DNA of 64,000 nt from Campylorhamphus procurvoides. Taxonomy: Eukaryota; Chordata; Aves; Passeriformes; Dendrocolaptidae. Below the pieces are notes generated by a model. It saw nothing but the letters and a program-made list of their open reading frames with translations. It had not been told where the DNA came from and ran no database searches. The position numbers and the translations under genes are program-made. Positions 1 through 13,681 of this stretch are shown one piece after another. The stretch lies in the NCBI GenBank assembly GCA_013396655.1, contig WBMV01001028.1, positions 138,042 through 202,041 of the forward strand. The letters run 5' to 3'. Numbering within the stretch: the stretch's first letter is position 1; the number at the start of each line of letters is the position of its first letter.

Positions 1-870
1 TAAGGTTTTGTACATCATTAATTCATTCATGAGCTGGAAATAGGCATTTGGTTCTCATGAATGTCCCCCAGAGAGGGAAAATAATACACAATAATCTTTT
101 GACTGAAACCTTAGGGTGAAGCCTGTGAAATCATGAGATACTATTAGTAGAGCACTGTGTCTTATGTCTATAGTTAATATAGTACCATACCAACTTATTG
201 GCTGTGTTGTATATATATGTGTCTATTTTACACAGATATTACTCATTACTTATATTTTATACAGGCAATAGTTTAACATGCTATAACTGTACTATTATAG
301 TGCCCCAAAAAGATGAAAATTCAAGGACTAATACCTGAATAATTCAAGTTCTTACAGTAATCCACAGATCTTCAGGAAATCTAAAGCTCATACAACACGT
401 GCCTGAATTTTGCTCTTTGTCTGGATATTTTCCAAGAGGTGTCTGGTCATGGGAGGCTAGCTGGGACAAGTGGTTCTTGCTGCTTGAGCAGCACTGTTTG
501 GCAAAGCAGACACATTCCTGTAGCATCCCAGGGGAATAATACCCTGCATTGTGAGACATGGACCTCGACTCTTTGAATTAAGGAGGGAAGTTTCTTTAAA
601 AAAGTAGATATGTGGAACTTAACACCAAAACTTCTGGTTTTATTATCAAAATTACAACCTTGATTTTCAAAGCCACGTATCTTGCAATAAATATTACAGA
701 CTGCAGCTGTAATCTTTATAGATTTTTATTCACTCTAGTGAGACATTGGTTTTAAAAAACAAGTAACACACTGAAATCTGGGTGCAAGGCAGTCACATTA
801 CAAATTACTGGAGCCCTGGTATTCTGAATGTTTGTTCCTCAAAATTGATACACAAGATAGATGTGAAACG
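1..870. other. Unique AT-rich non-coding sequence
   Basis: No gene, RNA or repeat family is recognised. A 71-codon open frame on the minus strand (344-559) has no recognisable domain and is within chance expectation. Confidence 0.55.
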
Positions 871-1010
871 ATAGAATCAGTAAGTTTAGAAAAGACTTCC
901 AAAAGCCAGTCCAACCTTTGACAGAACACCTCCTGGCCAGCTAGACCACAGCATTCAATGCCACATCCAGTCATTTCTTTAGCACCTCCTAGGATAATGA
1001 CTCCACTACA
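871..1010 (-). mobile_element. CR1 LINE 3' fragment, degenerate
   Basis: Read on the minus strand this ends in the CR1-type tail (the plus strand begins ATAGAATCAG). The plus strand continues with the reverse complement of the conserved CR1 3' region, including GCCAGTCCAACC and CCACATCCAGTC motifs. CR1 is the dominant non-LTR retrotransposon of birds, and most copies are short and 5'-truncated, as here. The fragment is strongly diverged, so it is old, and the inner boundary near 1010 is approximate. No coding capacity remains. Confidence 0.75.
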
Positions 1011-2552
1011 ACTAACAAGGAGTAAACCCCAAAATAAGAGTAGTCTCCACCACCTGCTTTCACCTCATTATTTTTAAAATCTGGTTTTGATGTCAGTTAT
1101 ACACCAAATTTGATGCGGTTGAACACGTATCTCAACATGTAAATTGTTAAATATAGGTGAATTTGTTTTGGGAATGGGAAGGCAAACAGAGATGACCATG
1201 TCAACTCTGTTTTAAACAATTTTGAAAGATGGACAGTGCACTGGATCTCTTTGGAAACAGCAGAAAATATGTACTAAGGCACAGGACTGGTTTTACTGGA
1301 TGGTGAGAGAGAAGGAAGTAAACAGTAGTTATAATGGCAACCATGACAATAATAATGAAGATAATAATAGCAGTAACCAATTATTTTGCTTTTTAATTGA
1401 CATTAATTAGCTGAAGAAACCATGGAACAAATGGATGATTCATATATTTCTCAAAACAAATTGTGAAAATTAACTAACTTTCAAATAAAGCCTTTCAGCC
1501 AATTAAGAAAATACTTTTGTGATCAGAATATCTTGGATTCCATAAGAGAAAAATAAATTAAATTAAGTTATTTTTAATTCCAGGAAGTACAAGCCTAAAA
1601 GCAGGATGATATTTTAAAAATATTTCTCTCTTTCTTTTGTTCCTTAAGTTGAGATTGGATGAATATTTGCCGCTGCTGAGCAGTAGGGCTGTGATTCTGG
1701 CAGGCACTTGACAATGTGCCTAATTTTAAATAATGCATTTACTAAATAAAGAGCCAGTTAGGGTGTGTGGGATCCTCATTCAGTTTTAAAGTGGTTTCAG
1801 TACTCTGTGTATTGAAACTCAGGAAAAAAGAACTAACCCACTTCTAATTCCTGATGGTGATTCCAGTTAAGCAAGTATGTGGGTGTTTCAAGGACTGTTC
1901 CTATTTATGATTTCTATATCTGTGTCATTTATGCTGTGATTAAAATAAGCATATAATGGCTATAACTTCTGCCCAGATTATTTCAGCATTCAGGGGCATT
2001 TCTCCCCCAACTTCCCTACATTTGAAGATGTGCTTATTAGGATTTCTGCTTTCCCTGGTCAGGAAAGTACAATTTCACACTAGCATCTGAAATAAGTATT
2101 TCATCTATTGTAAGTATTATTGATAAAATAATAATAATAATAACAATAATAGATACTACCTTGCACTTTTTCTATGATGTGTGAGATTTTTCTCTGAGTT
2201 TAAAAGCAAACTCCACCTTTGTCCATAACACTGCTGCAGCCAGTTTTCACTTGTTCAGTGTAAAGCTGATTGTAATAGTGAGTACAACAGGATAGAAAAC
2301 TATTTCAGTAGCAGAGGGAGAAGGAAAAAGCCAGGGATATTTGTGCTTACTGAGCTGTAAAAGAAGTTTTAGTTTCAGAACTACGAGGATGTGAAATGTC
2401 ACCTTTTACGAACAATAAATAAATGCCATCCTGCTGGTGCAAATTTTTGCCTTTGTTGAATCAGAAAAAGACATCACACATCAGAAAATCCCTGGATCTT
2501 TGTTCTTCTGCACATCCTCATGCGGTTTACTGGATGATACTACTTTTCACAA
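1011..2552. other. Unique AT-rich sequence with a short AAT microsatellite
   Basis: No gene is recognised. A short imperfect (AAT)n tract lies at about 2128-2150. Open frames at 1222-1410 and 2423-2622 have no recognisable homology; the second runs into the following CR1 element. Confidence 0.5.
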
Positions 2553-2992
2553 AGGTGATCAAAGGACTGGAGCTCCTCTACTATGGAGGCAGAGAGAGAT
2601 GGGCTTGTTCAGCCTAGAATAAAAGAGGCTTTGTGGAGACCTTAGAGCCCTTTCTAGTACCTAAAGAGTCTCCAAAAAATCTAGAGGGACTTTTGAGAAG
2701 GCCATGAAGTGAAAGGACAAGGGGGGATAGCTCCAAACTGATGGAGGGCAGGGTTAGGTGTGATACTGGGTAGAAATTCCTGACTGCAGGGGTGGTGAGG
2801 CACTGGAACAGGCTGCCCAGAGAATCTGTGGATGCCCTGTCCCTGGAAGTGTCCAAGACCAGGTTGGATGGGGTTTGGTTCAACCTGGTCTAATGGAAGA
2901 TGTCCCTGACTATGGCAGGGGCATGATACTAGGTGACATTTAAGGTACCTTCCAACCCAAACCATTCTATGATTCTTTAGTGATTCTATGGT
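2553..2992 (+). mobile_element. CR1 LINE, 5'-truncated 3' end (~440 bp)
   Basis: This is the classical avian CR1 3' end. It contains the TTGTTCAGCCTAGA segment, the GGTGGTGAGGCACTGGAACAG segment, CCTGGAAGTGTCCAAG, GGTTGGATGGGG, the CTTCCAACCCAAACC motif and a terminal ATTCTATGATTCT-type tail at about 2970-2990. The element would have moved by target-primed reverse transcription using CR1 ORF2 protein supplied in trans; this copy keeps only the end of ORF2 and the 3' UTR and encodes nothing. Open frames of 89-94 codons on its minus strand are incidental. The 5' limit is judged from loss of similarity to the remembered CR1 consensus. Confidence 0.9.
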
Positions 2993-5900
2993 TATTGCAT
3001 TTAACTGCTCTTTCTTTCAGCTCCCTACAGGTCTATAATTTTGTGAACAAAACCAACCTTTCCCCAACCCAGGAGGATCCAGCTGCCTGAGACCAGCTCT
3101 CAACCCATTCCCAGCACTGGCAGAAAGCATTCTCTGAAGTTTAAACTGAAATGTAGGTCTGTCGCAGGCAGAGTGGGAGCTTCAGACAAAGTTTATCAGG
3201 GCACTCCTCCTGCTGAGTTCAAGAAGGTCCCCCAGCTTTCTAAATTCTTTCTCAGAAAGGAGCCTGGGTGCAGCTGGATCCAACCTTATTCCCAGACTTA
3301 GGCAACAGTTGATGTTTAAGGTATTACACAAGTGTAATTGAGTCTTTACATGACTTTGTACTGCAGGATTGAGGATGGCAAACCAAACATGTTGATATAA
3401 GTAATTTATTTAAATTGATTGTAATAACGATTAGACCAAAAGCTCTTAATCAGAATTATTTGCCACACAGTATGGGTAGCTATAACTACTAGTATGATGC
3501 ACCATTTTTGAAGCAGTATCGAGGCAATTATATAAAAGCCATCAGAAAAACTATTAAGCAGAGATTAATGTCACTACCCATGCCCATTACTGTGAGCAAA
3601 TCTCCTTTGCTCAGCCTCAAGAAATGACCTTGAGGGGTGTCCCCACTCAAAGGAGGAATCTCCACGCTGGAAGGGATGTTTAGAAGCACCTGTCATTAAA
3701 AAGTGGGATATGGCTTTTATAGTGTTAAGTGATTGACAGTCAGTCTTATGTATCTAGGCCAGCCCTGTGAGTTCAGTAGCCTTTGGGGTAAATTATTGGT
3801 ACTATCACTTTTTTTGTTTCTTTATCAGGTACTTTGCTCTTCCTCAGGAGGTGTAACTATTGGATTCATGAGTCAGGCTGGTTTCAGCATTCTTTAACAC
3901 CGAACAGCGTCCTTCAGCAACCACCCATAACCTGAAAGACCCAAAAAAATGCTGTGGCCACCATGTCCCCAGCCAGAGGACAAGCACAGGCTGTGCTCTC
4001 AGGGTGCAGCCATGTCCCCAGAAGCAGCAATGCATGTAGATGTATGTAGACTGATTGTCACATCCCATGTGTCATCCTGGCATCCACAGCCTTTGTACAT
4101 ATACCTTCCTTTGCAAAGTGTTGTTCCTTTCATTTGGTTTCTTTTTACAGGGATTTGTTCGGTATACACCCTGAGGAATTAATCACAGCTTAGTCTTCTC
4201 TGCCAGAATACAAAGGTACCCATTCATATTCAGTAAAAAGAAGAGAACACTCTATTTTTCTTTTCAACAGACTAACAAAAACACGGTTTTGGAAAAAAAA
4301 TGAATTTTTAACTGGAAATGGGAAAATATATATTTTGCTTCTTTCTCTGGTTTGCTCAGGGAAATCCATTTATCACTGGTGGTCTTCTGCAATCCTGATA
4401 TATCTGTTTCATTCCATTTAAGTTATAAGTCAATGTAATTTTATGTTCAAGATCACGTCATCCTTCTGGTGCAGAATTTGTATAGATCGGGTAATGAAAT
4501 GGAAGGCATTGAAGTCATATAGTGAACATATTTTTTTAGAAGCACTGATCACCAGTCCAGTTATTATTGATTGTCAGATATTGATGTCAGAATGTGGTGA
4601 ATTAAACCTACAGTGAAAGTTGGAACTTTCCCCCTAGACCACCACAACTCAGAATTTTGGTGTGAATGTTTAAGCACATTTAGTGCTGTTTTGTTGTTAC
4701 CTTCATTCAGGCAGTAAAGTCTTGTCTGGAGCACAAGAAATACCAGATCTTTCCTGTGAAATATAACTGGAGCTGCACTTCCTTAGGAGTGTATATGTGA
4801 AAAAGATTTACTTATGCTTTGGCAACTAAGATTAAAGTGGTAGAAGACAAAAAATTTATGCCTAATCTTACCAAGTAAAATAGGCAAAGTTGTTGAAGCT
4901 GCTTTTTAATGAATCTGTCATGCTTTAATGTTAAAGCTCTCTTGTACATCAGCTTTGTACATCACAGGAAGCCTCAACCCTTTATAAAAAATGCAGTTTT
5001 GCTCATGTTTCTGTCATGGGAAAGTTGTTGTTCTTTCCAGAGACAATGAGAATAGGATCACAATAAAGAAATTCATATCCAGGGTATAAATGGAAGCAAT
5101 ACAGAACTGCATTGACCACTTACTTGGATTCCAAAATGCTGTTACCATTGCTGCACTGATAAGCAGAGAAAACTGAAGACTTGAATGTAGATAAAAAAAA
5201 TAAGCAAGCTTACATAAAAGTATGCATCAATAAATAAACAAATATATAGAAGAACATAAAAAGTTATTTCACTGGTTCTGGTATATTTGCTTATCTTGCA
5301 TTCTGCACAGCAATCATTGTATGGAATATTATCCACCACCTCTGTCTGGCATGGAAATTATCCTGTAATAGTGCATGAGGATTTTTCCTGAGTTGTACCT
5401 GTGTTTGATACAGTTCCTCCAATTATAGCAATAGATTTTATCTACAAATTAAATCCACCAGCTCCTGGAAAATCAGCTCATAACAAATGCTACTGTTGGT
5501 GTTTCTAGCAACATGGACTCTTGCAAGACTTATAGAGCCAGCGCTTGCTCTCATAATACTTTCCCCTAAATTCCTAAGTGAAATTCAAGGTCTCAATTCC
5601 TTTATTCAAAGCTTCCAGTGCTGTGGTCTTAACACTTCTCAGGATTCGTCTGACAGCATAAAACAGCTCATGTCTTCAGATGCAAAGACAGATGGAAACT
5701 GAAGCTTCCTGTGAAGTGTAAAAAATGTGGAACAAAAATCCAGGGGACTAATGATTGCTCTAAATCTCAGCAATTCTTGCCTTGAATGACATGCCAGAAT
5801 ACTTGGACTGGTCCTACCTCCAACAACTGAGGGCAGTACAATCATACAAGCAAATATATGGGCAATTATCACAGAGTGCAATGCAGAATATCTATCCATC

Positions 5901-7000
5901 CTCAAAACAAAACATGTTACCTCTTTCAGTCTCAGCACAGTTCTACAGGATCTATTAGACACATTAAATAGTGAGTGTGCTATATGATTATAGAACACAG
6001 ATTAATATCTAAAGCGTGTTTCTGGAAAATAATGAACATCTAATACACACTTTGTTGCCTTAACTATAATATCTACATCACAGGTTAATTCATTACTTAC
6101 AAGTTTCTGTACATGAGCACGTGAACTCTGTTCTTCCCTTCCTTTGCATTCCATCTATTCATTTAGATATGTGAAAAAACCTGTGAACTTGACTATTATA
6201 TTAGTTTGTGAGTGTCAAGGGCAGAGAGGGGAAGTACCCATCTGCTGGCTCATTATTTTCATTCCCAAGGAGGTTAATATTAAAAAATGGCCCTCACCAG
6301 TCACAGAAAAATTGGGCTGGAAAAACTCAACAAATATTTGTAATACACCTGTCAATTTTATATTGTCACCACCTTTAGAAATACGTACTGGGAATTAAGA
6401 TCTCTGAGTCATTTAGCACAAGAGAAAAAACTTTTGTGCACTAACAGGCACTGTAATTTTCAATTTTATTATGAAGAGCTCAAAGGAAGATTTCCACAGT
6501 TGTGGTGATAATTGCTCTACAAAATATCATCAGTCAGTCAGTACTACCTGACTGGCAGCAAACAAGTATGTGAAAGCCTCCATACTTTGTTTAGTCCAAG
6601 AGCCCTTGGGGATTGGTTTGTGTTAAGAACTGATGAGCAACACACAGTTTTTTTAACTGAAAAAGACCCACACCACTTTCTGGGAAACAAATCAACCTTT
6701 TCATTAAGATACACTTCCAGATAATAGTAACAGCATAATCCCGTTTAAACTTCTCACCACAGTTTCAGGTTATAGATTATCAGCAGAAACATGTTAATAG
6801 AGTTTATGGGTCAGATTAAGATCACTAATATTTAAAGTGAAACCTCACTTACAGTAAATCATATAATTGGTTACAAGTGTCGAGCTACAACAAGAATTAC
6901 TGCATTGAAAGAAGCCAAAGTAATGGGACTCTGTTCAGAGTGTCTGTTTCACTGAGATGCTGTTTGGGTAAATTTATCTCATTGCAACAGAGTCAAGTGA
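2993..7000. other. Unique AT-rich non-coding sequence
   Basis: No gene or clear repeat family. A GC-richer patch at about 3045-3310 could be an old unclassified repeat, but I see no diagnostic ends. A 71-codon frame at 5487-5702 contains a Cys-Cys-Gly motif that recalls tetraspanins only weakly (see rejected items). Confidence 0.5.
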
Positions 7001-10000
7001 CTTGGCAGATATTTCAATCTAATATAAAAATGTTTTTGGTAGCATGAAGAACTCTGGGAGCACAGAAGATGGTGCTTTGAGGCCAAAGAAGTCAGTCTCC
7101 ATGAGAGAGCAGCACAGGCTCACAGCCTCAGACACCTTGTTTGGCTGTGGTGCATTCCTTCAGCCCCCTGAAAACTCTGGGAACAGATTTTTCCTGTCTT
7201 GTACAGGGAAGATGGATATGTGGGCTTCTTTAACTGCCTTTGCTTCCACTGTCCCTCCAAACTTACTGAGTGTAAAGAGTACATGAGAAAACTGTTCTTC
7301 ATCAAATTCCCCATACACACTCTTTCAAGTCCTTTCTTTTCCTGACAAGGATGGTACCAGTAATATATTGTCCTGTTCTTGGTGGATATTATGATCATAA
7401 TTCTGCAAATTCTGTTAATTCTACCACAATATCAAGGTTGATAAAGCCTGGGGAAATGCAGTGATCTCTATAGTATCCTCAAGCTTTCACTTTTCTTCAG
7501 CCCTCCTCCTTTTTTGTTTTAAAAACTGACATTGTTAATGCAGTGTAATACAGGAAATTATTCTTCTAGCTTAGTGGGATCTGAAATTGCTGGGTATAAA
7601 TCTGCTATCCGTAGAAGCAGAAGTACAGATCAATTGAGATGGTAAGAAATTGAGGTCTCCCCAGAATAAGCAGTGACTTCTCAGCTTCATATGTCACAGT
7701 CAATTGATGTCTTGAGGACCAGTGTGGGAATTCATACCAGTTTATCAACACAGAAAGTGGATGAATGTCAGCTCTTGTTCTGTAGAGAGACAAAAGCCCC
7801 TGCATTTGGGGACTGTGAGTCCTTCAGCCAAATACAATGACAAGCTTGCCGGCAGCATCTGTGGGGCTGGTGGAGCTTTGTGGGTGAGACACCAGGGCCA
7901 ATTTTGCACTAGTCAAACAGGATCTGTGCTTCTTCCCCATCCCTTTAGCACCTGCCTGAATTCCTGTCCTAATCACTTAATAACTGTGTCCCACTGTAGT
8001 GTGTGGGTTTCCCCACCAAGGTGTTTTACCTCATTCCTTGTTTTGTGTTGTCTCCCAGGAGAAGGTAACACAAACAGACAGTAGTACCACTGACTCCTGG
8101 CTTTATCTGTCACAGCTGGAAAAGGAGAGTGGTGTCTTAATGGCATGTGCAGCTGTGAGACTGAAAGAGCAGCAGTCTAACCAAATCATTTGGGTTGTGC
8201 ACAGAAATTGTGGCATGGATATTTGACCAAAGGGTTCTATTTGCTTCATGTTTTGAAGTACATCTGCCACACTGCTTCCACCTGCACTACCATCTCAGCA
8301 GTGCAGCTTCAGCCCAAGCTCTGAAGTACACACTTTTCATGTTGAAAATACCTGCAGCTTGAGGGTCGTGTAATGAACTACCCTCCAGTGTGCTCTGGAC
8401 TCTCACTGCTCTTTTCCTGACTGAGTTAATTACTAACCTGGAAAAATATTTGACATGAAGATTTGCCTGCAGTCATCCTAGTACAGGGCAGATCGGAGAA
8501 ATCCATCAGGGACAAGAGCTATAAACCTATAGATCCGCCCAGAAAATAACAGAAAAGGAGGAACATGTTAATTAAACTGCATTGTAAAGCAATGAATCAG
8601 ATAAGAATTTCAATTAACAGTTCATTTTGTTTTGACTTTATTTTGAGAATGGAACAATATTTACAGCCTGAAGTTGTTATCTCCCTTACGCATTTTTTGA
8701 TGAAACAGGACACTCCCACAAGCTGTTCCTGTCTCATTTCACCTCCCAGAGTTAAAATATTCTGCAACAGAGAGTGACTTTCCTCTGGGAGAAAAACACC
8801 AAGGAGATAAGGTTTGTGTTTCTGAGTTCTGGATAAGTTTCAATTCCTTGTTCTTAAAAAATGGCAAAAATTTGAATTCAGTGCTGCACACAGAAACTGG
8901 TGTTTCTAATGAATAATTTTTCAGATTCAGCTGTCCTGGGAACTGTTCATGAAAGAGAGAGGGCTAGGCTGCAAAATTCAGAAAGACTGGAGCCAGAATC
9001 CTAACTTTGACATTTGTGGGAAGAACTGTAGTTCAAAAAGTCAAGACCAGACCTCTGGTTTTTGTCTTACTTGAGCTATTGTGAATCCTGTGCATGATGT
9101 ATATGGGGACCCTCATACTTGGGAAATTATAGGATTTATTATTATAGCATGAACTTATTTATAACCTTTACAACCTCAACAGCAGCACCCTCACCTTCAC
9201 AAACACTTGAGGATTATGTTTTTAATCAATAATGACTAATGAAAGGGCATGAGGGAGTAATGGGTGGTCTACTAGGCTAAGAATTTAAGTTTTTTATGGA
9301 AACTTTCACTGTAGCATAGCCGTAGTAACTGATCAGCACCCCTGTATGTACCAGCCTGTTCTTTAATGCTGAGCAGAAACAGAGGCTTTGTACAATGGTG
9401 TTTTATCGAGGTTTGCCTGGGCAGGTGCTGGGGCAGCTGCTGCCAGGACACAGAGGTCAGAATTGAGTCCTAGATCTCATAATGTCAGATGCTCTACACA
9501 CTCACATTCACAGTCAATACTCTCTCCAAACACATAAGAAATTAAAACAGCAAAAAAAACCTAAAAGGTGGAATAATTTTCCCTATAGGTCTCATTTTAA
9601 TTTCAATATCCTTAAGACAGGAAAAAATAAATTCTTCCTAACTGTTAAGCTCTCAACACAAGTCTTGAAAACTTTTCCAAATAATTAACATTTTTTGTTT
9701 GTGTTTAGCCATTTTTCTAATACCCTGAGACTGCCAGTGGTTTCATGAGCTCTTTTTCAATCAGTGACAGAGAGCTCCATGCACATTTGTACATGGAAGG
9801 AAAAATATTCATGCTGGTTTGTGTCTAAGAGCTCCTCAGTGTGAAAATATATTGGATACAACTCCAATTCACTGCATTCCAGTTAGAAAGCTACTGCCCT
9901 GTAGGATGTGATCATGCCACCTGAACATGGAAGTACCAGCACAAAACATACAGCTCATTTTCCTACTGGGTTTTTTCATGCACCTTGAGAAAAAGCCTCC

Positions 10001-12409
10001 TCTCTTCAACTTCAGAAGCACAGATCATAGTAATAAACAAAAAAAAAATTAAATTCTTTGTTGTTTAGGGGTATTTTTAAAGGATTTTAGTCCCACTGGA
10101 TCTTCATACTCCTGGCATTCATTAACCAGCCCTGAGCTGGTTAGAACACCTGATGTGACAGAAGTGATCCATGATTGTTGGCCCATAATAGGTTTTTGGC
10201 ACATAACAAGTGAAAATGCTGAGAATGGCTCTAATTCCACTTCTGATGTTAACCCTCACAATTCTTTTACCTTTTGATTGTGATGCTGCACTCTGTAAAC
10301 ATGGTCTTTATTTAAAGCATTAAAATTTGTGGCAAAAATAAAACTCCAAAGAAATAAAAAAAAAAAAGCCCTTGCAGGTTTTTACTTTAGATATATGTAA
10401 AAGTAGGTTTCCCATCAAATTGTCTAGTCCTGGATTTAATGAAAGGCACTTAAACAAACTGAGTAGTTTTCTGTTTGTCAGTGTTCCTGTTGGCATTAGT
10501 GGGTGTCAAGAGCAGAACAGCTTGTTGTACCCAGCAGTGGTGAAGTGCTGCTTCTTGTTAGGGAAAGGAAAACATTCTTAGTCCAGGGACATTCCTGACA
10601 GCAGAAAATCCTGCTTTCACTAAAATAAATAAATAAATTAGTTCTTTCTCAGGGGGAAAAAAGGTATAAAAACATTAAAAAGAGGTAAAATAGGCTGAGG
10701 TAAAAAATGAGATCACAAGCAGGTTTTTGTACTTGTGAATTTACAAAAGAGACTGCTTGCACCTTTTTGTTTGGTTGGTTTTGTGGGGTTTTTTTCGGTT
10801 TTTGGTGGAGTTTTGTTTGTTTGTTTGTTTGTTAATAATATTTGAAATGATGATGCTTAGCCGTGAATCACACTGTTTGATTTGGTTTGTTTGATTTTTG
10901 ACACCCAGCACACAGGTATAGCTGGATAAGCAAGTGGAGACACCAGGTAATTTACCTGTCACTTTTCTTTTCTTGTTGGGTTAGTGGGATAAGGATACTC
11001 CTGATGTGACTGGTTCAAAAAGTGTCTGAAACCATTTGAGTGGCCACAGAAATGGTCAGAAATCTGTGATGCACTTTGTGAAGGAATATATTCAACCATT
11101 CTCTCACAAAAATTACTTCCCCTTTTGAGTCAGTTTGGCAGGTATTTTGGGTTCCAGAGGGGAAAATGGGCTGGTCAGCTCTGACACTGTTGGGGAATTC
11201 AGGAGCAGATGCTGTTCTGCAAGGGAAGGGGAGCCAGGATCGGTGCATCATCTGCAACCTAAAGAGTGATCTCTTAGCAGAAACAGTGTGAGCTGTTAGA
11301 GGAGCACTAATGTGGCAAATTAATATTGATATGATCGATATAGCATATACAGATGATAATATGCATTAAAGGTAGATGTGACAATTATAATAGCATTTTG
11401 TTCCTAATAAATGTGGTGTTATTTCATAATTGAAGCAAACATGTACAATAGGATTATGAATAACCATTACAACATATAGGTAATAGGTAATACATGTGTG
11501 CTCAACTGAGCTGTGACAATTAGCTCAGCACATGAAAAAAGGGACGCAGTGAGAAAAGAGAACCAACATAATAGTGTGTCATGGAAGTATTTCTTATTTC
11601 TTGTGCTTGTTCTGGGCACACACTAGACTTACAGAGCTAGAGTAAACCACCCATTTCTATGACTTTGATAGCTTTTATACATAACACCATAAAACTATGC
11701 TCAGGGCAGTTAAAACCATGCATCCTGGTTGAAATAAACTTTCCAAAACATTTACATGCTGCAAATGCTTTTGTATATAAATTGGAGTGGACATTTTTTA
11801 AGTGTAAGCACAGTGGAACACACTTTATTTGCCTGTTTAGTTTGGAGAAGCAATGCTGATGTTGACAGCAGCTTATTAGGTACTTGTACTCTTAGTCATT
11901 TTACAGTAGACAATTCCTTGATTGCACATTGTGCCTGTCTAATGACTGCATTAAACATTGATCATATAAAAAGAATTTAGGGGTTTTTTTTGCTAGATGC
12001 CTGTACATAAAATAGTTTAAGAAATGCAGCTGATGTTTTTAAGAACTGTCTATCTTTGGAAAAAATATTGTAATTGTTTATACTTGTTTTTCTCAACTGT
12101 AGATTCAGAACCAAAACTGTCACTGCAGGGAACACAGACTTTGGAAGCAGATTGAGGTGAAGAAGTTGGTGCTATCCCTGGTGACAGCAAACCTGCTGGT
12201 TGAATAATGAGATACTGGGCTTTGCAGAATTCCTGTTCAGACAGAAAGCTGTCTGGGCACTGGCTTCACTTGGATAAAAATGAAGACAAGGCAATGCTTG
12301 AACTGAGCCTGAGATTTAATTTTTATGTTACTTGGTCCTGAGACAAACCTTATGCAACATGTTGGGCTAAATGAAATATAAATTGTAGTGATATTGACAG
12401 AATAGGAAA
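7001..12409. other. Unique AT-rich non-coding sequence with simple repeats
   Basis: No gene is recognised. Open frames of 60-120 codons at 7044-8226 lack any domain I can name and overlap one another in several frames. Simple-sequence tracts include an (AAAT)n-type stretch at about 10622-10640 and the TTTG tract listed separately. The 11.3-11.5 kb interval is very AT-rich. Confidence 0.5.
10811..10833 (+). repeat. (TTTG)n microsatellite
   Basis: About five tandem TTTG units, preceded by a T- and G-rich imperfect tract from about 10766. Similar short TTTG runs occur at 48779-48798. Confidence 0.85.
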
Positions 12410-12457
12410 AGAAGAGGGAGGGAGGAAGGGAGGGAGGGAGGGAAGGAGGGAAGGAAA
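12410..12457 (+). repeat. GGGA/GGAA purine microsatellite with G-quadruplex potential
   Basis: An all-purine tract of GGGA and GGAA units. It holds at least six runs of three G separated by 1-4 bases, which fits the usual intramolecular G-quadruplex pattern on the plus strand. No function can be read from the sequence. A serine/proline-rich open frame on the opposite strand (12237-12527) is a by-product of this tract. Confidence 0.85.
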
Positions 12458-13571
12458 AATGAGTGCCAAATGGATAGAGGGGGGAAATTTTCAAGTGGCA
12501 GAATTTTGTAAACAAAGTTGTTTCCAAAGCAACCTTTTGGTTTCTCCTGTTGTCCTCAGAAAGACCAAATTTTTAATTGGAAAAACTAAATCTAGGTAGA
12601 ACACTCATAGTTAGATGTGCTTTTGTGTTGTCTTGGTGTAGGTACAGACCACAGTGCATCCTGGTGTTTGTATCTTCAGCAAGCTGGAGTCACACAGAGT
12701 GTGGTGCCTCCTGAAGTCCGCAGGGTGCCAATAGAAAAGGCTGTGAAGCCTCAGTAGGTTAAGGTTGAAATACTTCAGTGTGGCTGAAAGATAAGTATTT
12801 AAAAAAAATAAAATTGGCATACTGCATTATAATCAATTGTTTTATATTCATCTGCAATAACATGTCTTGAGACCAACAGAAGGGGAAAAAAAAGCATGGA
12901 AATAATAAGTCAGTGCCTGAGCATAACCCGTGGTCACTTAGTTACACAAAGACAACTTCATGCAGACCACAAACCTCAGGTCTCAACCAAACGAACAAAT
13001 TTTATACTTAATTTAGGTCACAGCAAAACTCTTCAGTGAGTCTTGCTGTGACAGTCATCAGAAGACTAACCCATACATGACCTAAACACAGAATGTGGTT
13101 CCATCCTAACTGTTTAACAGAGTGGTCTGCAATGAGCAGGTCTGAATATAGCCCAGGGCTTTAAAGAACACGAGGAGTGCACACTTACAGTTAAATATAC
13201 ATTCAGATAGTACTCTGAACATCGTGGCAATTTAAGAACCTCAATGCAAAATTAAGGTCGTGCAAAATCCTCTCCAATAAGTGACAAATTGCAGAAAGGT
13301 GCTAAAGGAAATTAACTATTTGCAGCACAATGCCATACTAACTAAAGAAAAGTACCTGAACATTGATTACAAGCAGCAGGAGGGAAATTCTGGTTGTTTT
13401 GTTTACACAGACTAAGCAACACAAAGCTGTGGTAAAATGCTGCTGGCCCCTGTCTTTACATCTCCTTTTAAAACACCATGTCTTATCTGAGGGATTCACC
13501 ACCTACAGTGACGTGAGCCTTGTTGAGTTGAAAGGTAAAACCAAACAAAGTTCTCAGGATACATGGTAAAA
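12458..13571. other. Unique AT-rich non-coding sequence
   Basis: No gene, RNA or repeat family recognised. Open frames are at most 69 codons. Confidence 0.5.
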
Positions 13572-13681
13572 TAATCACAGAATGGGTGAAGCTGGAAGGG
13601 ACCTCTGCAGGTCACGTTGGCCAGGTCACCCTTAAGGAGGGTCTCCTGGAGCACAAAGCCAAAGGATCATGAGCAGGTAGC
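13572..13681 (-). mobile_element. CR1 LINE 3' fragment (~110 bp)
   Basis: The plus strand begins AATCACAGAATGGGTGAAG and continues CTGGAAGGGACCTCTGCAGG, which is the reverse complement of the CR1 3' end and its octamer tail. Similarity then fades through a GGTCACCCTTAAGGAGGGTC-like stretch. It is a short, 5'-truncated minus-strand copy without coding potential. Confidence 0.85.

Noticed and set aside
2614..2965. Minus-strand open frames of 89 and 94 codons.
   Set aside because: Antisense to a CR1 3' end; such frames recur in CR1 copies and are not genes.
5487..5702. Open frame with a hydrophobic start and a Phe-Gln-Cys-Cys-Gly motif, recalling a tetraspanin large loop.
   Set aside because: Spacing from the hydrophobic stretch to the CCG motif is about 25 residues too short, the later conserved cysteines do not line up, and no other tetraspanin exon is nearby.
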